From Janthinobacterium lividum (GTDB taxonomy: Bacteria > Pseudomonadota > Gammaproteobacteria > Burkholderiales > Burkholderiaceae_D), in NCBI RefSeq assembly GCF_011601275.1, contig NZ_JAAOLY010000017.1, positions 62,001-126,000 on the forward strand: 64,000 nt of DNA. Direction: 5' to 3'. A program made the translations under genes and the position numbers. Below the pieces are notes generated by a model. That model did not search any database. It was given only the letters and a program-made list of their open reading frames with translations, and was not told the origin of the DNA. Of this stretch, positions 54,005 to 63,188 are shown piece by piece (positions within the stretch are counted from its first letter, which is position 1; each line of letters starts with the position of its first letter).

Positions 54005-55030
54005 TCAGGCGCGCGGCGCGGCCGTCGATTCGCGCACCACCAGTTCGGGTTTCAGGCGCACGTCGAGCACCGGCGAATCGGGCGAGGCGATGGTTTGCAG
54101 GATCAGCCGGGCCGCTTCCGTGCCGATGCCGTGGTGGCGGATGCGGATGGTGGTCAGCGGTGGACGGATCATGTCCATGTACGGCATGTCGTTGTGGCCC
54201 ACGACGGAAATATCTTCGGGGCAGCTCAAGCCCAGTTCGCGGATGGCGTCGTAGCAGCCGAGGGCCACCAGGTCGCTGCCCGTCACCACGGCCGTCGTTT
54301 GCGGCGAATGACGCAGCAGTTCCAACAACGCCTCCTTGCCGCATTCGCGCGAATAGCCGCTGCTTTCAAAGACGAACGCTTGCGAAGGATCGAGTTCGCT
54401 GGCCTGGATGGCGGCCAGGAAACCGAGGCGGCGCACGTGGCCGGTAGACAAATTTTCCGGACCCGCGATGTGCGCGATATGGCGGTGGCCCAGCGCCAGC
54501 AAGTGCTCGACGGCCAGGCGCATGCCGACCACGTCGTCGCTGACGACGCAGGAAGCGACGCCGTTTTCATCGCTGCGGTTGACGGTAACGACGGGCACGT
54601 TCTGGTCGATGCACATCTTGATGACGGGATCGTCGCGCCGTGCGGTAGCCAAAATCAGGCCATCGACCTGCTGCCCCAGCAGGCGGTTGATGACGAACAG
54701 CTGCTCTTCCTCGTCGGCGCCCACGTTGGTGACGATGGCCAGGTAGCCATGCTTGCGCAAGCCTTCTTCGATGCCCAGCAGAATCGGCGGGAAAACGGCA
54801 TTGGTAATGTCGGGCAAGACCACGCCGATGATGCGCGACTTGCGCGTGACGAGGGTGGAGGCGGCGCGGTTCGGCCGATAGCCGAGCCGGCCCGCTTCGG
54901 CCAGCACGCGCGCGGCGACCTCGGCACTGACCATTTGCCGCGTTGCCGGGTTCATCACGCGCGACACGGTGGAAAAGTGCACGCCGCTGGCCCGCGCAAC
55001 GTCGCTTAAGGTGGGGTTCTTGTTTGTCAT
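54005..55030 (-). CDS. LacI-family transcriptional regulator
   Basis: A 341-residue repressor. The N-terminal HTH and hinge helix are typical: PTLSDVARASGVHFSTVSRV, MNPATRQMVSAEVAARVLAE, LGYRPNRAASTLVTRKSRI. The ribose-binding-protein-like core follows (IIGVVLPDITNAVFPPILLG, VTGSDLVALGCYDAIRELGL, ISVVGHNDMPYMDMIRPPLT). The start at 55030 has GGAAG just upstream. Two identical LacI-type operators lie in the gap to the divergent malic enzyme gene, one upstream of its own probable promoter and one within that of maeB. The effector is unknown. Confidence 0.93.
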   Translation of the reverse strand: MTNKNPTLSDVARASGVHFSTVSRVMNPATRQMVSAEVAARVLAEAGRLGYRPNRAASTLVTRKSRIIGVVLPDITNAVFPPILLGIEEGLRKHGYLAIVTNVGADEEEQLFVINRLLGQQVDGLILATARRDDPVIKMCIDQNVPVVTVNRSDENGVASCVVSDDVVGMRLAVEHLLALGHRHIAHIAGPENLSTGHVRRLGFLAAIQASELDPSQAFVFESSGYSRECGKEALLELLRHSPQTTAVVTGSDLVALGCYDAIRELGLSCPEDISVVGHNDMPYMDMIRPPLTTIRIRHHGIGTEAARLILQTIASPDSPVLDVRLKPELVVRESTAAPRA

Positions 55031-55093
55031 GGGCTTCCCGGATCGCAATAGCGTGATTTTATCGCAAAAAATGCTCATTTCGTCAAAAACCGA

Positions 55094-55105
55094 GCAAACG
55101 CTTGC
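55094..55105. promoter_or_regulatory. LacI-type operator O1
   Basis: GCAAACGCTTGC is the near-palindrome with central CG typical of LacI/PurR/CcpA-family sites. It lies 64 bases before the LacI start codon. On the minus strand it precedes a possible promoter (TTGACG, 17 bases, GATAAA) by 8 bases, so binding could modulate autoregulation. An identical copy (O2) is 78 bases away. Confidence 0.7.
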
Positions 55106-55161
55106 ATTGAATTAATGCCGTTGCCCAAAGCGGTTTTGTTGTGCTTAAGTACAATCCAGCC

Positions 55162-55190
55162 TTGACAGCGTGCAAACGCTTGCATACCAT
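55162..55190 (+). promoter_or_regulatory. maeB promoter with LacI-type operator O2 in the spacer
   Basis: A perfect -35 box TTGACA (55162-55167) is followed by a 17-base spacer and a -10 box TACCAT (55185-55190). The spacer contains TGCAAACGCTTGCA (55171-55184), whose core equals operator O1. A repressor bound here would cover the promoter completely. The maeB start codon lies 47 bases after the -10 box. Confidence 0.72.
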
Positions 55191-55236
55191 GGCTCGGACT
55201 TACCACTCGGGCCCGGTTGCCCTTCCCAGAATTCCT

Positions 55237-56493
55237 ATGTCTACTTCGCACAGCAAGCACGCCGAACAGAACGGCGAGACCTTCAACCTGAAAGAAGCCG
55301 CCCTCGCCTATCACGCGGAACCCCGCGCAGGCAAGATTTCCGTCACGCCAACCAAACCGCTGGGCGACGCCCGCGCCCTGACCCTGGCGTACTCGCCGGG
55401 CGTGGCCTTCGCCTGCGAAGCCATCGTGGAAGATCCGCGCACGGCCGGCACCTACACGTCGCGCAGCAACCTGGTGGCCGTGATCACGAATGGCACGGCA
55501 GTGCTGGGCCTGGGCGATATCGGCCCGCTGGCCAGCAAACCGGTGATGGAAGGCAAGGCATGCCTGTTCAAGCAGTTCGCCGACGTCGACGTGTTCGACA
55601 TCGAACTGGCCGAGAACGATCCCGACCTGTTCATCGACACCGTGGTGCGCATGGAGCCGACTTTCGGCGGCATCAACCTGGAAGACATCAAGGCGCCCGA
55701 CTGCTTCTACATCGAACAGCAATTGCGCAAGCGTATGAATATTCCCGTCTTCCACGACGACCAGCACGGTACGGCCATCATCGTCGCGGCCGGTATCCTG
55801 AACGGCCTGGAACTGGTGGGCAAGGACATCGGCAACGTCAAGGTAGCCGTCTCGGGCGCGGGCGCCGCCTCGATCGCCTGCCTGGACCTGCTCGTCTCGC
55901 TGGGTCTGAACAAGTCGCTGCTGAAAGTATGCGACAGCCAGGGCGTGATCTACCCGGGCCGCGATGCCAACATGGAAGAGAACAAGGCGCGCTACGCGAA
56001 TGACACGAGCGACCGCGACCTGGCCGACGCCATGGTCGGTGCAGACATCTTCATCGGTGTCTCGAAGGGCGGCGTGGTCAGCGCGCAGATGGTCGAATCG
56101 ATGGCCGCCAAGCCGCTGATCTTCGCCCTGGCCAATCCGCATCCGGAAATCGCCCCGGAAAAAGTGCACGCCGTGCGCGACGACGCCATCGTCGCCACCG
56201 GACGCTCGGATTACCCGAACCAGATCAACAACGTGCTGTGCTTCCCGTACATCTTCCGCGGCGCGCTCGACGTGGGCGCCACCACGATCAACGAAGAAAT
56301 GAAGCTGGCCTGCGTGCGCGCCATCGCCGCGCTGGCCAAGGAGCCGCTGCCGGGTCACGAGAGCAGCGCCCTGACGCCGCTGCAACTGATCCCGTCGCCA
56401 TTCGACGAGCGCCTGCGCAGCTGGGTCGCGCCTGCCGTATCGCAAGCGGCCATCGCCACCGGCGTAGCCACGCGCGTGCCAGCGACTGCCTGA
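55237..56493 (+). CDS. Malic enzyme, short form
   Basis: A 418-residue malic enzyme, converting malate to pyruvate and CO2 with NAD(P)+. The N-terminal [80 protein letters not shown] (metal ligands) and the Rossmann [18 protein letters not shown] are all present. The protein stops after the malic domains; the phosphotransacetylase-like part of the 760-residue MaeB type is missing. The start at 55237 lies behind a clear promoter whose spacer is a LacI-type operator, so the divergent repressor probably controls it. Confidence 0.93.
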   Translation: MSTSHSKHAEQNGETFNLKEAALAYHAEPRAGKISVTPTKPLGDARALTLAYSPGVAFACEAIVEDPRTAGTYTSRSNLVAVITNGTAVLGLGDIGPLASKPVMEGKACLFKQFADVDVFDIELAENDPDLFIDTVVRMEPTFGGINLEDIKAPDCFYIEQQLRKRMNIPVFHDDQHGTAIIVAAGILNGLELVGKDIGNVKVAVSGAGAASIACLDLLVSLGLNKSLLKVCDSQGVIYPGRDANMEENKARYANDTSDRDLADAMVGADIFIGVSKGGVVSAQMVESMAAKPLIFALANPHPEIAPEKVHAVRDDAIVATGRSDYPNQINNVLCFPYIFRGALDVGATTINEEMKLACVRAIAALAKEPLPGHESSALTPLQLIPSPFDERLRSWVAPAVSQAAIATGVATRVPATA

Positions 56494-56550
56494 AGCACTA
56501 GCAAGGGCTTGCTTGCCTTGGCAAAATAACAGCGAGTTACCATTGCTTAC

Positions 56551-56583
56551 AAAAAAACCATGGCTAAAAACCATGGTTTTTTT
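56551..56583 (+). terminator. Terminator after the malic enzyme gene
   Basis: AAAAAAACCATGG (56551-56563) and CCATGGTTTTTTT (56571-56583) form a perfect 13-bp inverted repeat with a 7-base loop. The A and T flanks make it usable in both directions. Confidence 0.92.
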
Positions 56584-56729
56584 CATTCTCCCCCTTGAGA
56601 CTGCTTAAATAGTTATCGAAGAGCAAATTCCCCCGTGGGCGTTTTTGCAGTCACCTTCGATTACAATGACGCCTACTTTATGTTGCTACAGTTGCCATAA
56701 TGGCGACACGTGCGTTACCAAGGATATTC

Positions 56730-57941
56730 ATGCTCGGCCTGACCTCTGTTTGCGTTTTTCTCTTTTCGGCATTGGCGCTGGCTGTCAACAGTGGTTACTC
56801 TGTTGGCGCACTGGTCCTGCTACTGGCCAGCGGCTCTTTGTTGTGGAAGCGTTCCGGTCTGGCGCTGCAACGTCAGGACTATCTGTTGATCGGTGTCCTG
56901 CTGGCGTATTTCCTGGTCTTTACCGCCAACATGCTGTACCACGGTGATCCTCCGCGCGAATTTGACATGCCCCTACGCGCCCTTCTGGCGATCCCGGTGC
57001 TGCTGCTGCTGCTGGCGTACCCACCACGACCCACGTTCTGGTGGGCAGGCTTGTCCGTCGGCGCTATTGCCGGCGCAGCGTATGCCTTGATGGAATTTAT
57101 TCCTGACAGCCTGATTCGGCCGCAAGCAGCTACTAGCAACCCCATTCATTATGGCAATGTCAGCATGTTACTGGGCATACTGGCACTCTGCGGACTCGAC
57201 TGGGCACGCCTGCAGGCGCACCGTTATGCCTGGAGTGGCCTGTTGCTGGCAGGATGCCTGGCCGGCATCGTCGGTTCGGTCATCAGTGGTAGCCGCGGAG
57301 GCTGGCTGGCCTTGCCCGTCTGTCTGATCATCATGGCGATACATCACGCCAAAAACCATGGCCGCCGCCATTTGACCGTCACCCTGTCGCTACTTTTCGT
57401 CCTTGTGAGTCTGGCCTATTCCATGCCGCATTCGCCGGTACAGCAACGTGTCGCCACTGTCATCTCCGAATTGCAAAAATACAAGAATGATGGAGATGTC
57501 AGCACCTCAGTTGGCCAGCGCCTGGTGATGTGGGATACCGCAACAGAACTCGTAAAAGAGCATCTATGGCTGGGCATGGGCCGTACCGGCTATCTGCAAC
57601 AAAAAAAGGTAATGCTGGCGGAAGGGAAAATTAGCAAACTCGTCAGTGACTATACGAATGCCCATAGCGACTACCTCGATGTGCTGGTCAAGAGGGGCAT
57701 CACTGGCGTGCTGGCACTGCTGGCGCTGCTCCTGCTGCCCTTGGTCCTGTTTGCACGTACATCGCATCGCGGTCCTGTCGGCGCCCGGCCGTTTGCTCTG
57801 GCAGGCATGCTACTGTGCGTTTGTTATATGATTTTCGGCCTGACGACGAGCTCGCTAACCCTGAATATAGGCATCATCATGCTGGTCTTCCCGATGGTGA
57901 TACTGTGGGCCCTGTTGCGCCAGCAAGAGCGCACTGCTTGA
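56730..57941 (+). CDS. O-antigen ligase-like membrane protein (Wzy_C domain)
   Basis: A 403-residue polytopic membrane protein with 10-12 helices. The Wzy_C/WaaL signature SVISGSRGGWLALPVCL and, after a large periplasmic loop, NAHSDYLDVLVKRGI with the conserved His are present. The family joins O-antigen or other glycans to lipid A-core. The ATG at 56730 has AAGGA 5 bases upstream and is preferred over the ATG at 56700, which has none. The next two genes are msbA and a glycosyltransferase, which supports a role in lipopolysaccharide. Confidence 0.88.
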   Translation: MLGLTSVCVFLFSALALAVNSGYSVGALVLLLASGSLLWKRSGLALQRQDYLLIGVLLAYFLVFTANMLYHGDPPREFDMPLRALLAIPVLLLLLAYPPRPTFWWAGLSVGAIAGAAYALMEFIPDSLIRPQAATSNPIHYGNVSMLLGILALCGLDWARLQAHRYAWSGLLLAGCLAGIVGSVISGSRGGWLALPVCLIIMAIHHAKNHGRRHLTVTLSLLFVLVSLAYSMPHSPVQQRVATVISELQKYKNDGDVSTSVGQRLVMWDTATELVKEHLWLGMGRTGYLQQKKVMLAEGKISKLVSDYTNAHSDYLDVLVKRGITGVLALLALLLLPLVLFARTSHRGPVGARPFALAGMLLCVCYMIFGLTTSSLTLNIGIIMLVFPMVILWALLRQQERTA

Positions 57942-57991
57942 GCTCGTTTTCCGCCTGACCGTTTTTGCTGTCCCTGCAAGGAACCCTACCG

Positions 57992-59725
57992 ATGCTCACG
58001 CCCGACCTGAAGCGCCTCACCGCGCTGCACGCGCCCTATAAGAAACACTTGGCTCTGGCCCTGCTGGCGATGGTCGTCACGGCGGGCACGGAGCCGCTGC
58101 TGCCGTATGCGCTCAAGTTGCTGCTCGACAATGGTTTTGGTGGCAAGGTGAGTTTTTCTTTCTGGCTGGTGCCGCTGATCGTCATCGGCATCTTTGCCAT
58201 CCGCGGCGCATCGACGTTTGCCAGCAGCTATCTGATGAGCTATGTCTCCACGCGCATCCTCAACGAATTGCGCCGCAGGATGTTTGCCAGCATGCTGAAC
58301 CTGCCCATCGACTTCTACAACACGCACACCGTGGGGAAGGTCATCAACTCCATCATGTTTGAGGTGCAGCAGATCATCGAAATGGTGACCAAGGTGTTTA
58401 CTTCGATCGTGCGCTCCTCGCTGACCGTGCTGGGCCTGTTGGCGTGGCTGCTGTACCTGAACTGGGTGCTGACCCTGGTCACCCTGGTACTGCTGCCCCT
58501 GCTGACCATCGTCGTGCGCACCACGGGCAAGCGCCTGAAAAAACTCAACCGCGACTCGCTGGCCGTCAATGCCGAGCTGACCCAAGTCATCGAGGAAACC
58601 ACGCGCGCCCAGCAAGTGATCAAGATCTTCGGCGGCCAGGATTACGAGAAAGCCCGCTTCGAAGAGCGCGCCGAACAATTGCGCCGCTACAGCATGCGCA
58701 TGACGACGACCTTTTCCGCCACGGTGCCCATTACGCAGGTGATCACGGCAGCAGCCGTGGCCTTGGTCATCGTCATGGCCCTGTTCCAGTCGGAGCAGGG
58801 ACAAATCACGGTCGGCGGCTTTGTTTCCTTCATCACGGCCATGCTGATGCTGCTGACGCCCCTGAAGCAGCTGGCCGAAGTCAACGGTCCCCTGCAGCGC
58901 GGCATGGCCGCCGCCGAGGAAGTCTTCCTGCTGATCGACAAGACACCGGAACGCACGGGCGGCAAGCCGCTCGCTGGCCGCAGCAAAGGCCGCATCGAGT
59001 TCAAGGACGTGAGTTTCGCCTATCCCGGACATCCGGAGCCAGCCCTGCAACACATCGACCTGAGCATCGCGCCAGGACAAACGGTCGCCTTTGTCGGCAT
59101 GTCCGGTGGCGGCAAATCGACCCTGGTCAGCCTGCTGCCCGGCTTTTACTCGGCCAGCAGCGGTGAAATCTTGCTCGATGGACAAAATATCGATGCCATC
59201 GCCCTGACCAGCCTGCGCAGCCAGATTGCCATGGTCAGCCAGCAAGTGGTGCTGTTCGACGATACCCTGGCCGCCAACATCGCGTATGGCGATGCGGCAC
59301 CAGACCGCCAGCGCGTCGAAGCGGCCGCAGCCGCCGCCTTCCTGTCGGACGTCATCGACGGTTTGCCCGATGGCCTGGAAACGCGCCTGGGCGACAACGG
59401 CTCGCGCCTGTCCGGCGGGCAGCGCCAGCGCGTGGCCATCGCCCGCGCGATCTACAAGGATGCGCCCATCCTGATCCTCGATGAAGCCACCTCGGCACTG
59501 GATACGGAGGCGGAACGGGCCGTGCAGGTGGCACTGGAGCACCTGATGCAAGGAAAAACCACCTTAGTTATTGCTCATCGGCTATCAACAATTGAACGTG
59601 CGGACCGTATCGTGGTATTGTCACATGGGAAAATAATGGAAACCGGCAGTCACCAGCAATTATTGGATGCCAACGGCGCGTATGCCAATCTGCATCGCCT
59701 GCAATTTTCCCAGCAAGTGGTATGA
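57992..59725 (+). CDS. msbA: Lipid A export ABC transporter MsbA
   Basis: A 577-residue half-transporter with fused membrane and ATPase domains. Six helices (about 20-310) are followed by the nucleotide-binding domain: Walker A FVGMSGGGKSTLVSLLPGFY, Q-loop SQQVVLFDDTLAANIAYGD, signature NGSRLSGGQRQRVAIARAIY, Walker B APILILDEATSALD and H-loop TLVIAHRLSTIERAD. It flips lipid A-core to the outer leaflet of the inner membrane. AAGGAA precedes the ATG at 57992. Its place between ligase and glycosyltransferase fits. Confidence 0.94.
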   Translation: MLTPDLKRLTALHAPYKKHLALALLAMVVTAGTEPLLPYALKLLLDNGFGGKVSFSFWLVPLIVIGIFAIRGASTFASSYLMSYVSTRILNELRRRMFASMLNLPIDFYNTHTVGKVINSIMFEVQQIIEMVTKVFTSIVRSSLTVLGLLAWLLYLNWVLTLVTLVLLPLLTIVVRTTGKRLKKLNRDSLAVNAELTQVIEETTRAQQVIKIFGGQDYEKARFEERAEQLRRYSMRMTTTFSATVPITQVITAAAVALVIVMALFQSEQGQITVGGFVSFITAMLMLLTPLKQLAEVNGPLQRGMAAAEEVFLLIDKTPERTGGKPLAGRSKGRIEFKDVSFAYPGHPEPALQHIDLSIAPGQTVAFVGMSGGGKSTLVSLLPGFYSASSGEILLDGQNIDAIALTSLRSQIAMVSQQVVLFDDTLAANIAYGDAAPDRQRVEAAAAAAFLSDVIDGLPDGLETRLGDNGSRLSGGQRQRVAIARAIYKDAPILILDEATSALDTEAERAVQVALEHLMQGKTTLVIAHRLSTIERADRIVVLSHGKIMETGSHQQLLDANGAYANLHRLQFSQQVV

Positions 59726-59760
59726 CACCATCGAATGAATACCTGAAATCGTACTGATAC

Positions 59761-60861
59761 ATGACGCCTTTGATTCCCGCCGAACTTCTACAAAAGTCGG
59801 AAAAAATTCTGTTCATCGCCCATCTGGCGCTGGGAGACTTTACCTACCTGCAAAACGGTTTCCGCGCCTTTGCCGCGGCCTACCCCCACATCCAGATCCA
59901 CCTGTGGGTCGACGAAGTACGGCGCACGTCCGACGCCAAACAATGGGAAAGCTTGCGCACCTATTCGCTGTACGACTGGGTCGAACAGTCGGGCCTGTTT
60001 TCCAAGGTGTACCGCAAGACCTACAGCCCCGCGCTATACGAAGAGTCACTGCGCGAAGCCCAGGCGGAGCATTATCCTGTCGTCGTGTCGCTGGCCCATG
60101 TACGGCCACAGCAATATGCGGACCTTGCCCGCGCCATCAGTCCGAACGGACTGGTGATCGGCACGCGCAAGCCGTTCAGCCCGCTTCGCCCCTGGCATTA
60201 CCTGGCCTACCGCAAGATCGACGCCGTGCTGGCCTCGTATGCGGGACAAGATGCCGGCGAGCACCATATCAGCAGCGTGTATGCGGACTGGTTCCATCAA
60301 TTGACGGGACTCGACATTCCCGTGGCCGAACGCTATCCCTTCGTGCACATTCCCGAGCACGCATTGCAGCAGGCGCAGGAGCAACTGGCCACCTGGGGCT
60401 TTTCCCCGCGCCAGGGTCCGCTCGTGCTCTTGAATCCGTTTGCCAAGTCGCACAAGCGCGGCTGGCCGCTGGAGCGCATTGCCGAGCTGATCACGCGCAT
60501 GCAGGCGATGCCGAAATGGCAGCATGCCTGCTTCCTGATCAATGCCATGCCGCAGGAACTGGCCAAGGTGAATGCCGTCGTGCAAACGCACAACTTGCCA
60601 CGCACGCAAGCCTTCAGCGCTGTCGACAACTTTTTCCAGCTGCCGGCCATGCTGGCGCAATGCGACCTGATTATTTCGGTGGAAACATCGATCATGCATC
60701 TGGCGAACGCCGTGCATGTGCCAGTGGTGGCATTGATGCGCAAGAAGAATCCGGAATGGGCGCCCTTCGACAGCGCCAACAGCACCGTCATCACGGTGGC
60801 GCGGCGCAGCGACTGGGTCAAGGCGATTTCAAGCGATCAGGTATTGCAGACCATCGCCTAG
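59761..60861 (+). CDS. Glycosyltransferase family 9 (heptosyltransferase-like)
   Basis: A 366-residue cytoplasmic glycosyltransferase of the ADP-heptose:LPS family. The N-terminal domain opens with ILFIAHLALGDFTYLQNGFR (GD motif). The C-terminal half has LVLLNPFAKSHKRGWPLERI and the acceptor-side CDLIISVETSIMHLANAVHV, equivalent to the (S/T)xxxHLA motif. It adds a sugar to the lipopolysaccharide core; which one is not clear. It lies 35 bases after msbA and its stop is 15 bases from the end of the convergent regulator gene. Confidence 0.9.
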   Translation: MTPLIPAELLQKSEKILFIAHLALGDFTYLQNGFRAFAAAYPHIQIHLWVDEVRRTSDAKQWESLRTYSLYDWVEQSGLFSKVYRKTYSPALYEESLREAQAEHYPVVVSLAHVRPQQYADLARAISPNGLVIGTRKPFSPLRPWHYLAYRKIDAVLASYAGQDAGEHHISSVYADWFHQLTGLDIPVAERYPFVHIPEHALQQAQEQLATWGFSPRQGPLVLLNPFAKSHKRGWPLERIAELITRMQAMPKWQHACFLINAMPQELAKVNAVVQTHNLPRTQAFSAVDNFFQLPAMLAQCDLIISVETSIMHLANAVHVPVVALMRKKNPEWAPFDSANSTVITVARRSDWVKAISSDQVLQTIA

Positions 60862-60876
60862 AAAACGCTTCAGTGG

Positions 60877-61488
60877 CTAGCCGGTGCCCAGCATGCTGAT
60901 GCGCACCAGGTCGGCCACATTATCGACGCCCAGCTTGTCCATCAGGCGCGCCTTGTGCACTTCCACGGTGCGCACGGAAATGCCCAGCGCCGGGGCGATA
61001 TCGCGGTTGTGCTGGCCCGTCACCACCAGCTGCATCACTTCGCGCTCGCGCGGCGTCAAGGCGCGCAGCAAAGCGAGCCCTTCCACCTGACGCTGCAACT
61101 GGCCACGCGCATGCGCTTCGCGCGAAAACGCTTCCTCGATGGCGGCCAGCAGCTTGTCATGATCAAATGGCTTTTCCAGGAAATCGCTGGCTTGCGCCTT
61201 GAATGCCTGGCGTGCCAGCGCCACGTCGCCATGCCCCGTGATGATGATGATGGGCAGCAGGCATTTGAGCTCCAGCAGGCAGCGCTGCAGGCTCAGGCCA
61301 TCCATGCCCGACATGCGGATATCGATCAGCAGACAACCGGCCCACTCGGGCCGCCAGCTGTGCAGGAAATCCTCGCCGCAGGAAAACAGGGCCGTGCGGT
61401 AACCGCGTATGCCCAACAGCAAACCCAGCGCATCGCGCACGGCGGGATCGTCATCCACGATAAACACCGTCAAATTACTTGTCACCAT
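60877..61488 (-). CDS. FixJ-family response regulator
   Basis: A 203-residue regulator. Receiver: VFIVDDDPAVRDALGLLLGI, phosphoacceptor Asp in CLLIDIRMSGMDGLSLQ, IIIITGHGDVALARQAF and DFLEKPFDHDKL, all of FixJ type. HTH: LTPREREVMQLVVTGQHNRD and SVRTVEVHKARLMDKLGVDN. The start at 61488 has GGGAGAG upstream and overlaps the kinase gene by 14 bases. It works with that kinase; its targets are unknown. Confidence 0.94.
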   Translation of the reverse strand: MVTSNLTVFIVDDDPAVRDALGLLLGIRGYRTALFSCGEDFLHSWRPEWAGCLLIDIRMSGMDGLSLQRCLLELKCLLPIIIITGHGDVALARQAFKAQASDFLEKPFDHDKLLAAIEEAFSREAHARGQLQRQVEGLALLRALTPREREVMQLVVTGQHNRDIAPALGISVRTVEVHKARLMDKLGVDNVADLVRISMLGTG

Positions 61489-63070
61489 ACTCTCCCGTAG
61501 CGGCTGCGCTGGCGTGCGCCAGGGGCAGGATAAAACGAAAAATGCCATGCTTGCCCACTTCGGCCCACAACTGGCCGCCATGCGCCTCGACAATGCTGCG
61601 GCTGAGCACCAGCCCCAGCCCCAGGCCGCTGGCCTTGGTCGAGACGAACGGTTCGAACAGGCGTGCGGCCAGGCTGTTGGAAATGCCGGGGCCGCTGTCT
61701 TCCACGGACAGGCGCAACCGCCCGCCCTCGAGCCGCTCGGCCGATACCGTGATGCGGCGCTGGCCGCGCGGCTGGCCCATCACCGCATCCTGTGCATTGG
61801 CCAACAAGTTACGCAGCACCAGCTCGATTTGCAGGCGGTCCGCGTTGACGGCCAGCGACGACGGCGGCGCCAGCACCAGCTCGATGCCATGCTCATGGAA
61901 CAACGGCGTGAACTGGCGCGCCAGACCTTCGATCAGTGCGCTCGCCTCGACCGCTTCGAGCTGCATAGCACCCGTGCGGAAAAAATCGCGCAGGCGGCGC
62001 ACCACGTCCGCGGCGCGTCCCGATTCCACGATCATGTGTCCGACGGCGCCTTGCAGCAAGGCGCCGTTCTCGCCCCGCTCCAGCAGGTATTCGCAGGCCT
62101 TGCCATAGGTCGACAAGGCCGTCAGCGGCTGGTTCAGCTCGTGCGCCAGGGCGGCCGCCATTTCGCCGGCGGCCGCCAGGCGCAGCGTGTGCTTCAGCTC
62201 ATCGGCCACTTGTCGCATTTCATCGACGACGATGCCGATAAAAAAGCCCACCAGCGCCAGTACAGCGTCGAGCAGTTGCAATTCATAAAACTGGATATCG
62301 ACGGCATGCGTCCATTTCACCAGGGTGATGATGCATAGCTGCAATACAAACACGGCCAGCATGGCGCCATGCAAGCCCTGGCGCGAGGCGGCCCAGATCA
62401 CGGGAAGAAACAGGAAGTAGAAATGCTTGTATTCGGAACGCACGATGGAACCGAAGAGGCTCCACAGCACGAAGCTGGCCAGGGCCAGATACGCCAGGGT
62501 TTCCCAGCGCCAGACGGCGGCGTGCAGGCGCGCACGCCCGCGCTCGCTGAACAGCACCCAGATCAGCGGCATCGACACCAGCATGCCGACCGTGTCACCG
62601 ATGCCGAAACGCCAGACGGCCGTGCCCCACTCGCCGGCCGGTATGCGTCCCGTGAGCGACAGCAATGAAATATAGCCGAGCGCATTGAGCGCGGTGCCCA
62701 GCAGCACGATGAGGACCCAGGCGCTCAGGCGGCGCCGGTTGTCGAAGATGTCGCTGCTGCTGAAGCTGCGGCGCAGGACTACGCCGATACCGCCATAGCC
62801 GAGCACCAGCCAAGCCGAACAGAGCAAGGTCAGGGGTAGGCCAGCCGGCATGCCGCGCACCAGCACCTCGCCGGCCACCAGGGCGATGAACCATGGCAGC
62901 GCCGCCTTGCGGCCGTGGATCAGCCAAAATACCAGACCCAGCGCGGGATCGGGATTCCACGGGGTGATGTTCAGCCCGTACATCGGGTCGATATACGTGG
63001 CCCAGTCAAACAGCAGATACAGGCCGACAAAGGCGGGATACGACAGGTAGCGGGACAGGAGTGGGCGCAT
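61475..63070 (-). CDS. Membrane sensor kinase with MASE1-like domain, FixL-type
   Basis: A 531-residue kinase. Residues 1-290 hold about eight to ten membrane helices in a MASE1-like sensor (YLSYPAFVGLYLLFDWATYI, FWLIHGRKAALPWFIALVAG, FYFLFLPVIWAASRQGLHGA). The kinase core is FixL-like: AAAGEMAAALAHELNQPLTA, GRAADVVRRLRDFFRTGAMQ, LVLRNLLANAQDAVM, EDSGPGISNSL and GLGLGLVLSRSIVEAHGGQL. There is no PAS or heme-binding part, so oxygen sensing as in FixL cannot be assumed. Co-transcribed with the FixJ-like gene. Confidence 0.93.
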   Translation of the reverse strand: MRPLLSRYLSYPAFVGLYLLFDWATYIDPMYGLNITPWNPDPALGLVFWLIHGRKAALPWFIALVAGEVLVRGMPAGLPLTLLCSAWLVLGYGGIGVVLRRSFSSSDIFDNRRRLSAWVLIVLLGTALNALGYISLLSLTGRIPAGEWGTAVWRFGIGDTVGMLVSMPLIWVLFSERGRARLHAAVWRWETLAYLALASFVLWSLFGSIVRSEYKHFYFLFLPVIWAASRQGLHGAMLAVFVLQLCIITLVKWTHAVDIQFYELQLLDAVLALVGFFIGIVVDEMRQVADELKHTLRLAAAGEMAAALAHELNQPLTALSTYGKACEYLLERGENGALLQGAVGHMIVESGRAADVVRRLRDFFRTGAMQLEAVEASALIEGLARQFTPLFHEHGIELVLAPPSSLAVNADRLQIELVLRNLLANAQDAVMGQPRGQRRITVSAERLEGGRLRLSVEDSGPGISNSLAARLFEPFVSTKASGLGLGLVLSRSIVEAHGGQLWAEVGKHGIFRFILPLAHASAAATGEYGDK

Positions 63071-63188
63071 AACGGTGTTTTTTAACTGTCCCGCATTATG
63101 CATCGCAAGCGTGCGCCACGCCATGCCATCTTGCGTTATGTGCACATGAAATAATTTTCAGGCAATATCGCAAGGCGCGCCAGCGCGG

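Noticed and set aside
61475..63070. An oxygen-sensing FixL kinase
   Set aside because: The kinase core and partner are FixL/FixJ-like, but there is no PAS or heme-binding domain; only a MASE1-like membrane sensor is seen.
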